In this document: piece by piece, positions 14,338 through 22,623 of the stretch
Numbering within the stretch: the stretch's first letter is position 1
Layout of the letters: each line of letters opens with the position of its first letter
Source: Amarolinea sp964580725
GTDB lineage: Bacteria > Chloroflexota > Anaerolineae > SSC4 > Amarolineaceae
DNA: 26,260 nt
Reading direction: 5' to 3'
Assembly: GCA_964580725.1 (NCBI GenBank)
Contig: CAZOLV010000075.1
Span: 1-26,260, forward strand
Notes under the pieces: model-generated
Seen by the model: the letters and a program-made list of their open reading frames with translations, nothing else
Databases searched by the model: none
Told to the model about the DNA's origin: nothing
Translations under genes and position numbers: made by a program

Positions 14338-17329
14338 TAGCGGCCTCGGCGATCTGTGGGCAGGCCAGGTGCCGCCTCATCGTGCGATCCAGAAGCGCGC
14401 CAGGCGCCTGACGCCAAAGTGCTGTCTGGCAAGCTGCGTATCCCCACAAAATCTGCTTGATCTGGTCATCTTGCGTCTCTGCGCGGTCCCACGCCAGGAG
14501 AGGCAGGAAGCGAATTCTGATACGCCCGTCAATCAACAACTGCGTGTAGAAGGGTAAAATGTGAGCGCCGGTGGTGACTGCCAGCTCGGCAACGCCATAG
14601 GCGAGAAGATGCAGACGATCCCCGATGATCACGGGTAGGCCGGCCTGCGCGTCTTCCTGATCCCCGGCGATGCCAATCGCCCCCTTTTGGCTCAACGAGT
14701 GCGCCGCCGTCATGGCCACGGAAGCACGGTCGGCTGGCAATCCCTCGGCGAAAGAGAGATCCTGACCGTCCAGCAAATCATGCCAGGCGCTGCCATCGGC
14801 CGAATGGCCGGCCAGCGGCTGCTGTTTGAAGCGGCGTTCGAGATACAGGCGCGCGGCAAAGCGAGTCGGTGAATGCGGCCCCACACAGATGATCCCCCGA
14901 TCCTGCCGTATGGCGTCATCGAGAAAAGCGGCGCCTTCCAGATCGAAGTATCTGCTCCAGTCTCCACCCTGCAAGGGGTACAAATCGGCGGCCTCGACCG
15001 GTTCTGTCACCAATGGCCCCTGTTCGCCAGGCAGCAGGCCAGAGTTTCTTCTGGCGAGGATGAGATGGCTGGCCAGGCTGAGCCTAGTCTCCTGCGCCAC
15101 CTGCGCCGTTGGCGTGCCCATGCTGGCGGCAAAGTCACGCACTAGTTGGCTCTCGTGCGGATAGAGCAACGCCTGCGCCCAGGGCTGACCGCACCAACGC
15201 AGCAGCCATCGCACCCCCTCGAAATAGGGCTGGCGAAATGTCTGCGCCTCGATGGCTGTACGCACCCGCACGCGCGCCCATTGGGACAAGGAGCGCACAC
15301 GGCGCCGCCAGGAACGCGTTCGCTCCTTGCGGGCAGGCGGCGCTGCAACAGCCGCCGCTGGCGCAACGGGCTGCTCCTCCGGCAAGTTTGCAGGCTCGTC
15401 CACCAGCAGGCGGACCAGGTGCGTCACCGTCGGCTCCTGGAAAAACTCCGTGGGCACGCGCCGGCCGGTCGCCTCCTCCACCGCCAGCACGAAACGCAGC
15501 GCAGTCAGCGAATCGCCGCCCAGATCGAAAAAGCTGCTGCCGGCCTGCACCGTCTCGACACCGAGCATCTCGGCGCACAAGACCGTCAAACCGCGCGCCA
15601 GCAGTTCCCGATCGTTTCCGGCCGCCCGTAAGAGGACAAGACCGGGCGGCTCCGGCCGGCGTCCTTCTGCCAAATACTTGTCGCGGTTTGCGTTGCGAGC
15701 CACCTTGCCGCTCGTCGTCTGCACCACCCAGCCGCGCTGCACCATCTGGATGTCGGCCAGCGTGACGCGCAGATCATTCTGCACACGACTGCGAATCTTT
15801 GCTGTCCAGTCGGCTTGCTGAGCTGCGTCCAGCTTGCCCCGCGCTTCACACACCAGGACAGGCAGGTCAGTGCCCAGATGTGGGTTGGAAACAGCAAACG
15901 CCACAGCCTGGCCTGCGACCGGGCCAAGCACATCGGCGGCCAGGGCTTCGAGCCACTGCGGATGGATGTTCCTGCCGCCGGTGATGATCAGGTCGTTCTT
16001 TCGGTCGCAGACATAGAGTTGTCCATCGCACAGATAGCCAAGATCGCCTGTGTGACACCAGCCGGTCTCATCTGGAATCGGCCCGGTCCCGGCATACGCT
16101 TGACAGAGGGAATCGCCGCGAATGGCAATCTCGCCCAGGCAGCGATCGGTCACGGCCTGGCGTCGCTCATCGAGGATGGCGAGCTCGGTACCGGGGATCG
16201 GGTGTCCGCAACTGACCATAGCCACGGCAGCGCCGTCGGACAGCGCCACCGGAACGGCCTGGTTCTTCTCTTGCAGCGCCAGCGCCGAGATCCAATCCAC
16301 CAGAGGCGCCTGACCGGGAAGCGAAATCGTGACGCCGCCCACGTTCTCACCGAGTCCGTAGCCGACGCCGAGCGCCGCCTGGCTCAAGCCGTACGGCTGC
16401 AGAAGATCGGCAAAAGCGCGCATGGCGCTCTCTCGCACCGGCTCTGCGCCATTGATCACCCGGCGCCAGTGCGTCAGATTCAGATCGCACAGGTCTTTGT
16501 CGCCGACATAGCGTGTGCAATGACTGAAGGCGAAGTTAGGCATGAAGGTGATGGTGCCCCTGTAGCGATGCACCGCCTGAAAGAGCACGCGCGGGCGGCG
16601 CACCCAGTAGTCCGGTGGAATCATCACGGTCCGGATGCCGGTCATCAACGGCAGCCACAGTTGGGTGATCAGGCCCATGTCGTGGTGCAGCGGCAGCCAA
16701 CCGACGAATGTATCGGTTGCCTGCAACGCCAGATGCGCATGTAAGGCCCGCATGTGATTGAGCACGGCATCGTGCGGCACAGCGATCAGTTTTGGCGCAT
16801 CCGTCGTCCCACTGGTCAGCTGCAGATAGGCCGTGGCCTTTGCAGTCAGTTCAGGTAGAGATAGCGCCTCATCGGAGGACTCCGATTCTTCCTCCTGCAA
16901 CGCAAAGAGACGGAGAGACCCTGTTGCCAGCAGTTCGCCCACTGGACCGGACAGTTCACCAGAGGTCATGACCCAGCGGACGCCGAGCCGCGCGGCCAGT
17001 CTATGCACCTCCGCCGCGGTGTGGGGGGCCGCAGAATCGGACCAATAGGGCAGCAGGCACGGCACTGCGCCGGCCATCAGCAGCCCCAAAAAGCCCTGGA
17101 TCACCGGCAGTCCATGTTGGAACAACAGCAGGACAGGTTCACCTGGCTCGATGCCGGCAGAGCGGGCCTGCCGCGCCGCACTGGCCATCAAAGCGCGTAT
17201 GTGCGGCGCGGTCAATGCCTGATCTTGTCCGTCCGACGCGACCAGGATCAGGCGGGTCTGATCTTGCTCACCGTCCGTCAAGCCGCCCATCAGCGCCTCA
17301 GGCATCGTCTTGCCGTATAACCCACTCAT
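14318..17329 (-). CDS. Fatty-acyl-AMP ligase, acyl carrier protein and LpxL-type acyltransferase fusion
   Basis: A 1003-residue three-domain protein. Residues 1-560 are an adenylating domain with P-loop LTSGTTDAPK (171-180), GWLPLHHDMGLI (210-221), FMPNFAF (262-268), HTGDLGYL (426-433), GGRNIHP (451-457) and TTSGKVARN (538-546). These suit fatty-acyl-AMP ligases better than CoA ligases. Residues 575-645 are a carrier domain with the phosphopantetheine serine in FFDLGGDSLTAL (Ser607). A Pro/Ala then Arg-rich linker (650-695) leads to an acyltransferase of the LpxL/LPLAT class (about 715-975), with VGPHSPTRFA (816-825), GIAGDQEDAQAG (887-898) and GAHILPFY (921-928). The acidic residue of the usual HX4(D/E) motif is not where expected. 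The likely path is fatty acid to acyl-AMP to acyl-ACP to an unknown acceptor at the membrane. The start overlaps the upstream gene as ATGA, so the two are coupled. Confidence 0.85.
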   Translation of the reverse strand: MSGLYGKTMPEALMGGLTDGEQDQTRLILVASDGQDQALTAPHIRALMASAARQARSAGIEPGEPVLLLFQHGLPVIQGFLGLLMAGAVPCLLPYWSDSAAPHTAAEVHRLAARLGVRWVMTSGELSGPVGELLATGSLRLFALQEEESESSDEALSLPELTAKATAYLQLTSGTTDAPKLIAVPHDAVLNHMRALHAHLALQATDTFVGWLPLHHDMGLITQLWLPLMTGIRTVMIPPDYWVRRPRVLFQAVHRYRGTITFMPNFAFSHCTRYVGDKDLCDLNLTHWRRVINGAEPVRESAMRAFADLLQPYGLSQAALGVGYGLGENVGGVTISLPGQAPLVDWISALALQEKNQAVPVALSDGAAVAMVSCGHPIPGTELAILDERRQAVTDRCLGEIAIRGDSLCQAYAGTGPIPDETGWCHTGDLGYLCDGQLYVCDRKNDLIITGGRNIHPQWLEALAADVLGPVAGQAVAFAVSNPHLGTDLPVLVCEARGKLDAAQQADWTAKIRSRVQNDLRVTLADIQMVQRGWVVQTTSGKVARNANRDKYLAEGRRPEPPGLVLLRAAGNDRELLARGLTVLCAEMLGVETVQAGSSFFDLGGDSLTALRFVLAVEEATGRRVPTEFFQEPTVTHLVRLLVDEPANLPEEQPVAPAAAVAAPPARKERTRSWRRRVRSLSQWARVRVRTAIEAQTFRQPYFEGVRWLLRWCGQPWAQALLYPHESQLVRDFAASMGTPTAQVAQETRLSLASHLILARRNSGLLPGEQGPLVTEPVEAADLYPLQGGDWSRYFDLEGAAFLDDAIRQDRGIICVGPHSPTRFAARLYLERRFKQQPLAGHSADGSAWHDLLDGQDLSFAEGLPADRASVAMTAAHSLSQKGAIGIAGDQEDAQAGLPVIIGDRLHLLAYGVAELAVTTGAHILPFYTQLLIDGRIRIRFLPLLAWDRAETQDDQIKQILWGYAACQTALWRQAPGALLDRTMRRHLACPQIAEAATQAPGV

Positions 17330-18837
17330 TTCAATGCTCGCTTCAGGACCTTACCCGTTGGTGTCAACGGAAGATTGTCGCGAAATTCGACCCGGCGTGG
17401 GCATTTGTACGATGTCAAGTGCGCCTTGCAATGAGAAATCAGCTCCTGGGCCGTGGCTGTCGCCCCTGGTTTCAACACCACGAACGCCTGCACCACCTCG
17501 CCCACACCCTCGTGCGCCAGGCCGACCACGGCGCACATGGCGACCGCAGGGTGTACGGCCAGCGTCGCCTCGACCTCGGCTGGATAGACCGTGTAGCCGG
17601 CCGTCTTGATGATATCCTTGAGACGATCCACCAGGAAGAGGAACCCGTCGTTGTCCAGATAGCCAACATCACCCGTGTGGTACCAGCCATCCGCAAAGGC
17701 GACCCGGTTCAAGTCTGGGGCATTGTAGTAACCGGGTGAGACCTGCGGCCCTTGCGCCAGGACCTCGCCCTTTTCGCCAGGCGGCAGGTCGCGCCCCGTC
17801 TCATCCACGATACGCAACCGCGTGTTGCGAGTGGGCTGACCAACAGACCCGCTCGGTGCCTGATCGAGATCGGCGACGAACGTCAGAGGAACGCCTTCGG
17901 TCCCACCATAGCCGGTGATCGCTGCGGCCCCAAAACGCTGCGAAAAGGCAGCGGCCAGTTCGGGCGACAGTGGGGTCCCGGCCAGCAGTACGCGCCGCAA
18001 TGCCGGCAGGTCGAGTTGGGCAGCATGGGGCGCCTGCAGCATCATCCGCGCAAGCATGGGCACGCCGGCGAAGAATGTCACGCGGTCGCGGGCCAGGGTC
18101 TGCAGGAAAGTCTGCGGCGTCACCTGACCCAGGAGGCTCAGGGTGGCGCCAACCCGCAGCGCGGCGAGCAGGGTCGTCTGGCCAAAGATGTTGTGGCCTG
18201 GCGCCGCCATCAGCAGCACATCGTCCGCTGTCAGGCGCCAGAAGTCGTCCACCAGGACTTGCGCCATGAAGTGCAGATTGCCATGCGTCAACTGGACCGC
18301 CTTGGGCATGCCCGTTGTACCCGACGTGTAAAGCAGCAGCGCCACACTGTCAGGGCTTGTTCGACGGGCTGTAAACGACCCGCCGCCGGCGCCGATCAGT
18401 TCCGACAGTAGATGACCCGGCACGCTGTCGCCGGTTGCCGGCGGGTCTGTCCATAGCAAGATGGGAGAACCGGCGGCAGCAACGCCTTCGAGCACAGCGG
18501 GCGCCATCTTGCCCGCCGCCACAATGGCTGCCGGTTTCAGATCGCTGAGCAGACGGGCGATCTCTGGGCCAGGCGCAGCAACATTCAGCGGCGCCACCGT
18601 CGTGGCCAGCTTCAGCGCGCCAAAGCAGGCAACGAAGAACGGGGGAGAGTTGGGCAACAGCAGCGCGATAGTTTGTCCTGGCTGCACGCCTCGTTCGACC
18701 AGAACACGGGCAACGTCGTTGGACTGCTGCTCCACCTCAAGGTAGGTCATGCGCTCGTCAGCGGCCAAGAGCAGCACCTTGTCCGGCTTGACTCGAGCCA
18801 TCTGGCTCAACAGCGATGCGATGTTGTCAGTCGTCAT
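17326..18837 (-). CDS. Acyl-CoA synthetase / class I AMP-forming ligase
   Basis: A 503-residue adenylate-forming enzyme with all core motifs: P-loop LLLYTSGTTGMPKAVQLTHGN (167-187), GYGGTEG (309-315), DGWYHTGDVGYLD (383-395), VDRLKDIIKTAGYTVYPAEVE (403-423) and the catalytic lysine in TPTGKVLKR (Lys496). The full C-terminal domain suggests a CoA-type ligase for a fatty or aryl acid; the substrate cannot be read from sequence. The ATG at 18837 has AAGGA about 6 bases upstream. It is the first gene of a two-gene operon whose second product is a ligase-carrier-acyltransferase fusion, so it may supply acyl groups or CoA thioesters to that protein. A short palindrome, TTTCATGAAA (18859-18868), lies in its leader. 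No strong promoter is obvious. Confidence 0.88.
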   Translation of the reverse strand: MTTDNIASLLSQMARVKPDKVLLLAADERMTYLEVEQQSNDVARVLVERGVQPGQTIALLLPNSPPFFVACFGALKLATTVAPLNVAAPGPEIARLLSDLKPAAIVAAGKMAPAVLEGVAAAGSPILLWTDPPATGDSVPGHLLSELIGAGGGSFTARRTSPDSVALLLYTSGTTGMPKAVQLTHGNLHFMAQVLVDDFWRLTADDVLLMAAPGHNIFGQTTLLAALRVGATLSLLGQVTPQTFLQTLARDRVTFFAGVPMLARMMLQAPHAAQLDLPALRRVLLAGTPLSPELAAAFSQRFGAAAITGYGGTEGVPLTFVADLDQAPSGSVGQPTRNTRLRIVDETGRDLPPGEKGEVLAQGPQVSPGYYNAPDLNRVAFADGWYHTGDVGYLDNDGFLFLVDRLKDIIKTAGYTVYPAEVEATLAVHPAVAMCAVVGLAHEGVGEVVQAFVVLKPGATATAQELISHCKAHLTSYKCPRRVEFRDNLPLTPTGKVLKRALK

Positions 18838-18925
18838 ATTGGTCCTTCATTCGTTTCGTTTCATGAAATCCTGATAGTGGGCAGCATGGACTCGCCGCAA
18901 TCACTCGGTTCGATGTCACGCCGAA

Positions 18926-19648
18926 TCATGCCCGAATCACCGTCACCGCCCGCCCGTCTGGCGTCTCGGCGGCCGCACTCNNNNNNNNNNNNNNNNNNNN
19001 NNNNNNNNNNNNNNNNNNNNNNNNNNNNNNNNNNNNNNNNNNNNNNNNNNNNNNNNNNNNNNNNNNNNNNNNNNNNNNNNGCCGGTCGCTGCCGCCAGAG
19101 GCGGCTTTGTAGTCGCGCACATCGCGCATGCCGATGATGGCGAGCGCCCAGGGAAATGACCGCGGGCGGTTGGGATAGCCTGAGCGGAGTTGGCGCAGCA
19201 CCGAGATCAGAGTTGCGTCCTGCAGCGCGTCAATCTCATCCAAAAACAGCACCAGCGGCCGCGGAATCGCTCTGACCCAGGCCAGCAACGCCTCGGCAAG
19301 TCGTTGCCCCGCGGGCGCTTCGGGCCAGGCGGGTGGGCGTAGTTCAATGGGCAGACGCTCGGCCCACATACGCCATGCGCTCAAGATCGCCAATTCGGCC
19401 GCGCCGGGGTCATCGTTGAAGGCCGCGCCAACCTCCATCGAAACCAACGCTGCCGCATAGCGGCCAGCCGCCGTCAACTGGCGCGCCAGCTCGATCATCG
19501 CCGTTGTCTTGCCGCTCTGGCGCGGGCCATGCACGACAAAATAGGCCTTCTGATCGAGAAGCATCTGCATGTCCGGCAGGCGCGCCGTGGCGGGTAGCAT
19601 GTAGTGATCTTCCGGATTGCACGGCCCGGCTACGTTGAAGAAACGCAC
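18926..19648 (-). CDS. AAA-like ATPase of the MRFFN family, interrupted by an assembly gap
   Basis: The first 189 residues are read before the gap: a MRFFNVAGPCNPEDHYMLP opening, Walker A GPRQSGKTT (41-49), Walker B LVLFLDEID (132-140) and the GMRDVRDYKAASGGSDR segment. I recognise a multi-copy family of Chloroflexota and Cyanobacteria of about 500 residues, whose distal part resembles a PD-(D/E)XK nuclease domain; its role is not known to me. After the N run, 17 residues (SAAAETPDGRAVTVIRA) end at a stop and fit the usual C-terminal tail. The 100-N gap is probably conventional, so several hundred residues may be missing and the apparent 240-residue length is not real. The start is a GTG at 19648 with GGAGG 6 bases upstream. 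Confidence 0.75.
   Translation of the reverse strand: MRFFNVAGPCNPEDHYMLPATARLPDMQMLLDQKAYFVVHGPRQSGKTTAMIELARQLTAAGRYAAALVSMEVGAAFNDDPGAAELAILSAWRMWAERLPIELRPPAWPEAPAGQRLAEALLAWVRAIPRPLVLFLDEIDALQDATLISVLRQLRSGYPNRPRSFPWALAIIGMRDVRDYKAASGGSDRXXXXXXXXXXXXXXXXXXXXXXXXXXXXXXXXXXSAAAETPDGRAVTVIRA
18981..19080. other. Assembly gap of 100 N
   Basis: Exactly 100 undetermined bases, the usual placeholder for a scaffold gap of unknown length. It falls inside the ATPase gene. The order and distance of sequence on the two sides depend on scaffolding. Confidence 0.98.
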
Positions 19649-19695
19649 GAGACACCTCCGCGACGATTCCCTGAACGAATGGTTCAGCGTAGGGG

Positions 19696-19704
19696 ATTAT
19701 AGCA
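19696..19704 (-). promoter_or_regulatory. Extended -10 promoter of the ATPase gene
   Basis: Reading leftward, TGCTATAAT is a perfect extended -10 element (TGn plus TATAAT) about 48 bases before the GTG start. No good -35 box stands at the right distance, which is acceptable for extended -10 promoters. Confidence 0.45.
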
Positions 19705-19853
19705 CAGTTGGTACATCAAGACGAGAGGGGGTTCAACGATCAACGCCCCGCGAACGACCGTCAATGCCTGTGGATTCCTTGTCCTGACCAGTCGTGCCTC
19801 AGCTCTGCAACCAGGTTGCCGGCGTATTGTCGCCGGAGATGAGCGTCGGGGAG

Positions 19854-19881
19854 TTGTACATTCTAAAAATCTCCGTATAAT
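19854..19881 (+). promoter_or_regulatory. Sigma-70-type promoter of the FAD oxidoreductase gene
   Basis: TTGTAC (19854-19859) is followed after 16 bases by a perfect TATAAT (19876-19881). Transcription would start near 19888, leaving a leader of about 73 bases that carries the hairpin at 19907-19925. Confidence 0.55.
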
Positions 19882-19906
19882 CCATGACCAACCGCGCAAA
19901 GAGGCA

Positions 19907-19925
19907 GCAGGAGTTCGACTCCTGC
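19907..19925 (+). repeat. Leader hairpin before the oxidoreductase gene
   Basis: GCAGGAG (19907-19913) and CTCCTGC (19919-19925) form a perfect 7-bp stem around the loop TTCGA. It sits about 20 bases after the predicted transcription start and 35 bases before the start codon. It may stabilise the mRNA or serve as a protein site; there is no T run. Confidence 0.5.
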
Positions 19926-19960
19926 TCAGCCGAACGTCTGGAATACAGGCAGGTGATACT

Positions 19961-21610
19961 ATGAGCATAGACTACGATGTCATCGTGATCGGTTCGGGCG
20001 CCGGCGGGTTGGCGGCGGCCCTGCCCCTGGCGCAGGCCGGCATGAAGGTGCTGGTCTGCGAACGGCACGAGGTCCCCGGCGGCTGGTGCCACTCGTTCAC
20101 GCTGCAGGGCTATCGCTTCAGCCCCGGCGTGCATTACATTGGCGATCTGCACCCCGGCGGCGGGCTGCGTCAGGTCTACCAGGGCCTGGGCGTCTCGCAA
20201 GACCTGGAGTTCTGCGAACTCAACCCGGACGGCTACGATCATATCGTGGTAGGAGAGGAGCGGTTCGACATTCCCAAGGGCAAAGAGCGTTTCGCCGAAC
20301 GCCTCAAGCAGCGTTTCCCGCATGAGGTGCACGGGATTACAGGCTATCTGGACGCCTTGACCACGCTCATGGACAACCTCTCCCGCCTGGGCCGGGTGCG
20401 CAACGTGGGCAGTGCGTTGCGCGCGATCGGACCGGCCGCCTCGACGCTTTACTGGAGCCGGCGCAGCGGCCAGGATTTGATTGATCATTACGTCTCCGAC
20501 CCACTGCTCAAGGCGATTCTGGCCGGGCAATCGGGCGATCATGGCATGCCGCCTTCGCAGGTGTCGGCCTTCATTCATGCCGGCGTAGCCAGCCACTATC
20601 TCGATGGCGGCTATTATCCGCGCGGCGGTGGGTTTGCCATTCCCCGCGCGTTCGTGCGGGCCTTGAAACGGGCCGGCGGCGAAATCCGCCTGAACACCGC
20701 CGTCAGCCGCATTCTGCTGGAGGGCCAACGCGCCGTGGGCGTGAGGCTGGCAGATGGCAGCGAGCTGCGCGCTAATGTCGTGATTAGCAACGCCGATCCC
20801 GAAGTGACCTTTGGCAAGCTCGTGGGCAGGGAGCGCCTCAGCAGCGGCCTGCGCCGCAAACTCGACCGCGTCATCTATTCCGGCTCGGCGCTCAGCCTCT
20901 TCTTTGCCGTGGACATGGATCTGGCCGCCGCAGGGCTTGATTCGGGCAACTTCTGGTTCTACGACCATGCGGACGTGGATCAGCTCTACCGCCAGGGCCT
21001 GACCGCCGCTGCGCTGGAAGCGGAGAGGCCGCCCGCCATGTTCCTCACCGTTACCACGCTCAAGGACCCTTCGAAGATGCACAGCGGCCATCATACCTGC
21101 GAGGCCTTCACCTTCGTGGGCTATGACGCCTTCAAGCAGTGGGCCAACGACACCCCCGACCAACGTTCCGCCGACTATCTGGCGCTGAAAGAAGACCTCT
21201 CCTGGCGGATGATCCAGGCCCTGGAGCGGCGTATCCCTGGACTCAGCAAGCACGTGGTTTACTGGAGCCTGGGGACGCCCCTGACCAACGAGCACTTCAT
21301 CAACGCCACGGCTGGCAATCTGTATGGCATCGCCAAAAGCCGCGGCCAGGTCGGTCCGGGCGCGTTTCCAATCCGCACGGAGATCGCAGGGCTGCTCATG
21401 GTGGGAGCAAGCACTCTCAGTCACGGCGTGGCCGGTGTGACTGGCAGCGGCCTGGCGGCCGCACGCCAGATTCTGCACTGCCGCACGGCGGACCTTCTGC
21501 GCCAAAAGGGGCCGGAGTTGCGCATCTATCCCTCGGAAGATGTCTCCCAATGGCCGCCGCACCTGCAAGAACGCATTGCCAGAGGACATACCCGTTCGTC
21601 CGAAGACTGA
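19961..21610 (+). CDS. FAD-dependent oxidoreductase, retinol saturase / CrtISO-like
   Basis: A 549-residue flavoprotein of the phytoene-desaturase superfamily. The N-terminal FAD site DVIVIGSGAGGLAAALPLA (6-24) is followed by CERHEVPGGWCHSF, and the C-terminal FAD-contacting segment STLSHGVAGVTGSGLAAA is intact. Features such as FSPGVHYIGDLHPGG and the overall length resemble all-trans-retinol 13,14-reductases and carotenoid cis-trans isomerases more than CrtI desaturases. Substrate is probably a polyene or another hydrophobic isoprenoid, but no other carotenoid gene is nearby to confirm this. The ATG at 19961 has AGGTGA about 5 bases upstream. The gene is monocistronic, with its own promoter, and converges on the ABC operon with only 19 bases between stops. 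Confidence 0.85.
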   Translation: MSIDYDVIVIGSGAGGLAAALPLAQAGMKVLVCERHEVPGGWCHSFTLQGYRFSPGVHYIGDLHPGGGLRQVYQGLGVSQDLEFCELNPDGYDHIVVGEERFDIPKGKERFAERLKQRFPHEVHGITGYLDALTTLMDNLSRLGRVRNVGSALRAIGPAASTLYWSRRSGQDLIDHYVSDPLLKAILAGQSGDHGMPPSQVSAFIHAGVASHYLDGGYYPRGGGFAIPRAFVRALKRAGGEIRLNTAVSRILLEGQRAVGVRLADGSELRANVVISNADPEVTFGKLVGRERLSSGLRRKLDRVIYSGSALSLFFAVDMDLAAAGLDSGNFWFYDHADVDQLYRQGLTAAALEAERPPAMFLTVTTLKDPSKMHSGHHTCEAFTFVGYDAFKQWANDTPDQRSADYLALKEDLSWRMIQALERRIPGLSKHVVYWSLGTPLTNEHFINATAGNLYGIAKSRGQVGPGAFPIRTEIAGLLMVGASTLSHGVAGVTGSGLAAARQILHCRTADLLRQKGPELRIYPSEDVSQWPPHLQERIARGHTRSSED

Positions 21611-21629
21611 TCGCAGCCGGTTTCGATCT

Positions 21630-22619
21630 TCAGTTGGCGTGATGCAGCAGACGGCCCTCGTAGATCTGGCGAACGACTTCTTCGATCTCAGGCTCTTGAA
21701 TGGCGAGATCGCGCACGGCGTAGTTGCCAAAGAGCGCAGGCACGATCTCGGCCACAAGGCCATCCTGCCGGTCGAGCTGCAGCCAGGCCCGATTCGCCTC
21801 CTGGCGGATCAGGGTGACGCCAGGCAGATGCAGCGCCGTGGGCGCCGTTTCGAAATCAACCACCAACACGCGGCCGCGGCCAAAGCGCGCCCGCAGATCG
21901 GCCAGCGCCCCATCGAACATCAGGCGCCCCTGGTCAATCATCACCACCCGCTCGCACAGCTTCTGCACATCGCCCAAATCGTGCGTCGTCAGGATGACGG
22001 TGACGCCGCGCGTGCGGTTGATCGTGCGGATGAACTGCCGAATGCGTTCCTTGGCCACCACATCCAGCCCAATGGTCGGTTCATCCAAAAAAAGAACCTG
22101 CGGGTCGTGCAGCAGCGCCGCCGCCAAATCGACGCGCATCCGTTGACCCAGGCTCAGGCTGCGCACAGGGGTGTTCAGAAACGGCCCCAATTCCAATACA
22201 TCGTCGAACTCGGCCATGTTGGCGCGAAAGCGGTCGGCGGGCACATGGTAGATGTAACGCAGCAGATCGAACGATTCGACGGCGGGCAGGTCCCACCACA
22301 GGCTGGTGCGCTGACCAAACACGACGCCGATGCGCTGCACGTGACTGCGCCGCTCTTCCCACGGCGTGCGGCCATCTACCTGCACGACGCCGGCGGTCGG
22401 AACCAGAATGCCGGTCAAAATCTTGATGGTGGTTGACTTGCCGGCGCCGTTCGGTCCCAGGTAGCCCACCAGTTCGCCGCGGCCAATGTCGAAACTGACG
22501 CCATCCACCGCAGCCACGCGACGGTATTCGGACGTGAAGAGGTTGCGCAGCGCCCCCAAGCCGCCCCGGTGATGGCGATAGACGCGAAACTCTTTGCACA
22601 AATCGGCGACGTGAATCAT
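21630..22619 (-). CDS. ABC-2-type exporter ATP-binding protein
   Basis: A 329-residue ATPase with Walker A GYLGPNGAGKSTTIK (52-66), signature LSLGQRMRVDLAAALLHDP, Walker B VLFLDEPTIGLD and the switch histidine in TTHDLGDV. The C-terminal extension of about 90 residues is typical of DrrA-like and Nat-type ATPases that power ABC-2 permeases. The ATG at 22619 has GGGAG 8 bases upstream and stands 4 bases after the preceding permease stop. An upstream in-frame ATG at 22685 would lie inside the permease gene and is rejected. With the two permeases it should form an exporter; the cargo is unknown. It is the last gene of its operon. Confidence 0.92.
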   Translation of the reverse strand: MIHVADLCKEFRVYRHHRGGLGALRNLFTSEYRRVAAVDGVSFDIGRGELVGYLGPNGAGKSTTIKILTGILVPTAGVVQVDGRTPWEERRSHVQRIGVVFGQRTSLWWDLPAVESFDLLRYIYHVPADRFRANMAEFDDVLELGPFLNTPVRSLSLGQRMRVDLAAALLHDPQVLFLDEPTIGLDVVAKERIRQFIRTINRTRGVTVILTTHDLGDVQKLCERVVMIDQGRLMFDGALADLRARFGRGRVLVVDFETAPTALHLPGVTLIRQEANRAWLQLDRQDGLVAEIVPALFGNYAVRDLAIQEPEIEEVVRQIYEGRLLHHAN

Positions 22620-22623
22620 TCTG

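Larger units (their letters stand above)
19649..19960. other. 312-base divergent intergenic region
   Basis: The region lies between the leftward ATPase gene and the rightward oxidoreductase gene. It holds an extended -10 promoter for the former (19696-19704), a leader hairpin CTGAAC/GTTCAG (19671-19687), a promoter for the latter (19854-19881) and a leader hairpin (19907-19925). I see no gene in it. Confidence 0.7.

Noticed and set aside
13796..14557. A 253-codon rightward open frame between the propeller gene and the fusion gene
   Set aside because: Its first half is antisense to the PLD/helicase fragment and its end is antisense to the fusion gene. The middle part (MKTIAAREVQRLADVE) is not recognisable and lacks a good ribosome-binding site.
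19907..19925. Possible tRNA T-arm (GAGTTCGACTC)
   Set aside because: The 7-base T-loop register leaves an unpaired T-stem, and no acceptor, D or anticodon arm can be drawn around it. It is a plain hairpin.
19799..21763. A 654-codon leftward open frame opposite the FAD oxidoreductase gene
   Set aside because: It is antisense to a gene with intact family motifs. Its translation has no recognisable domain and an Arg/His/Gln-rich composition typical of the shadow strand in GC-rich DNA.
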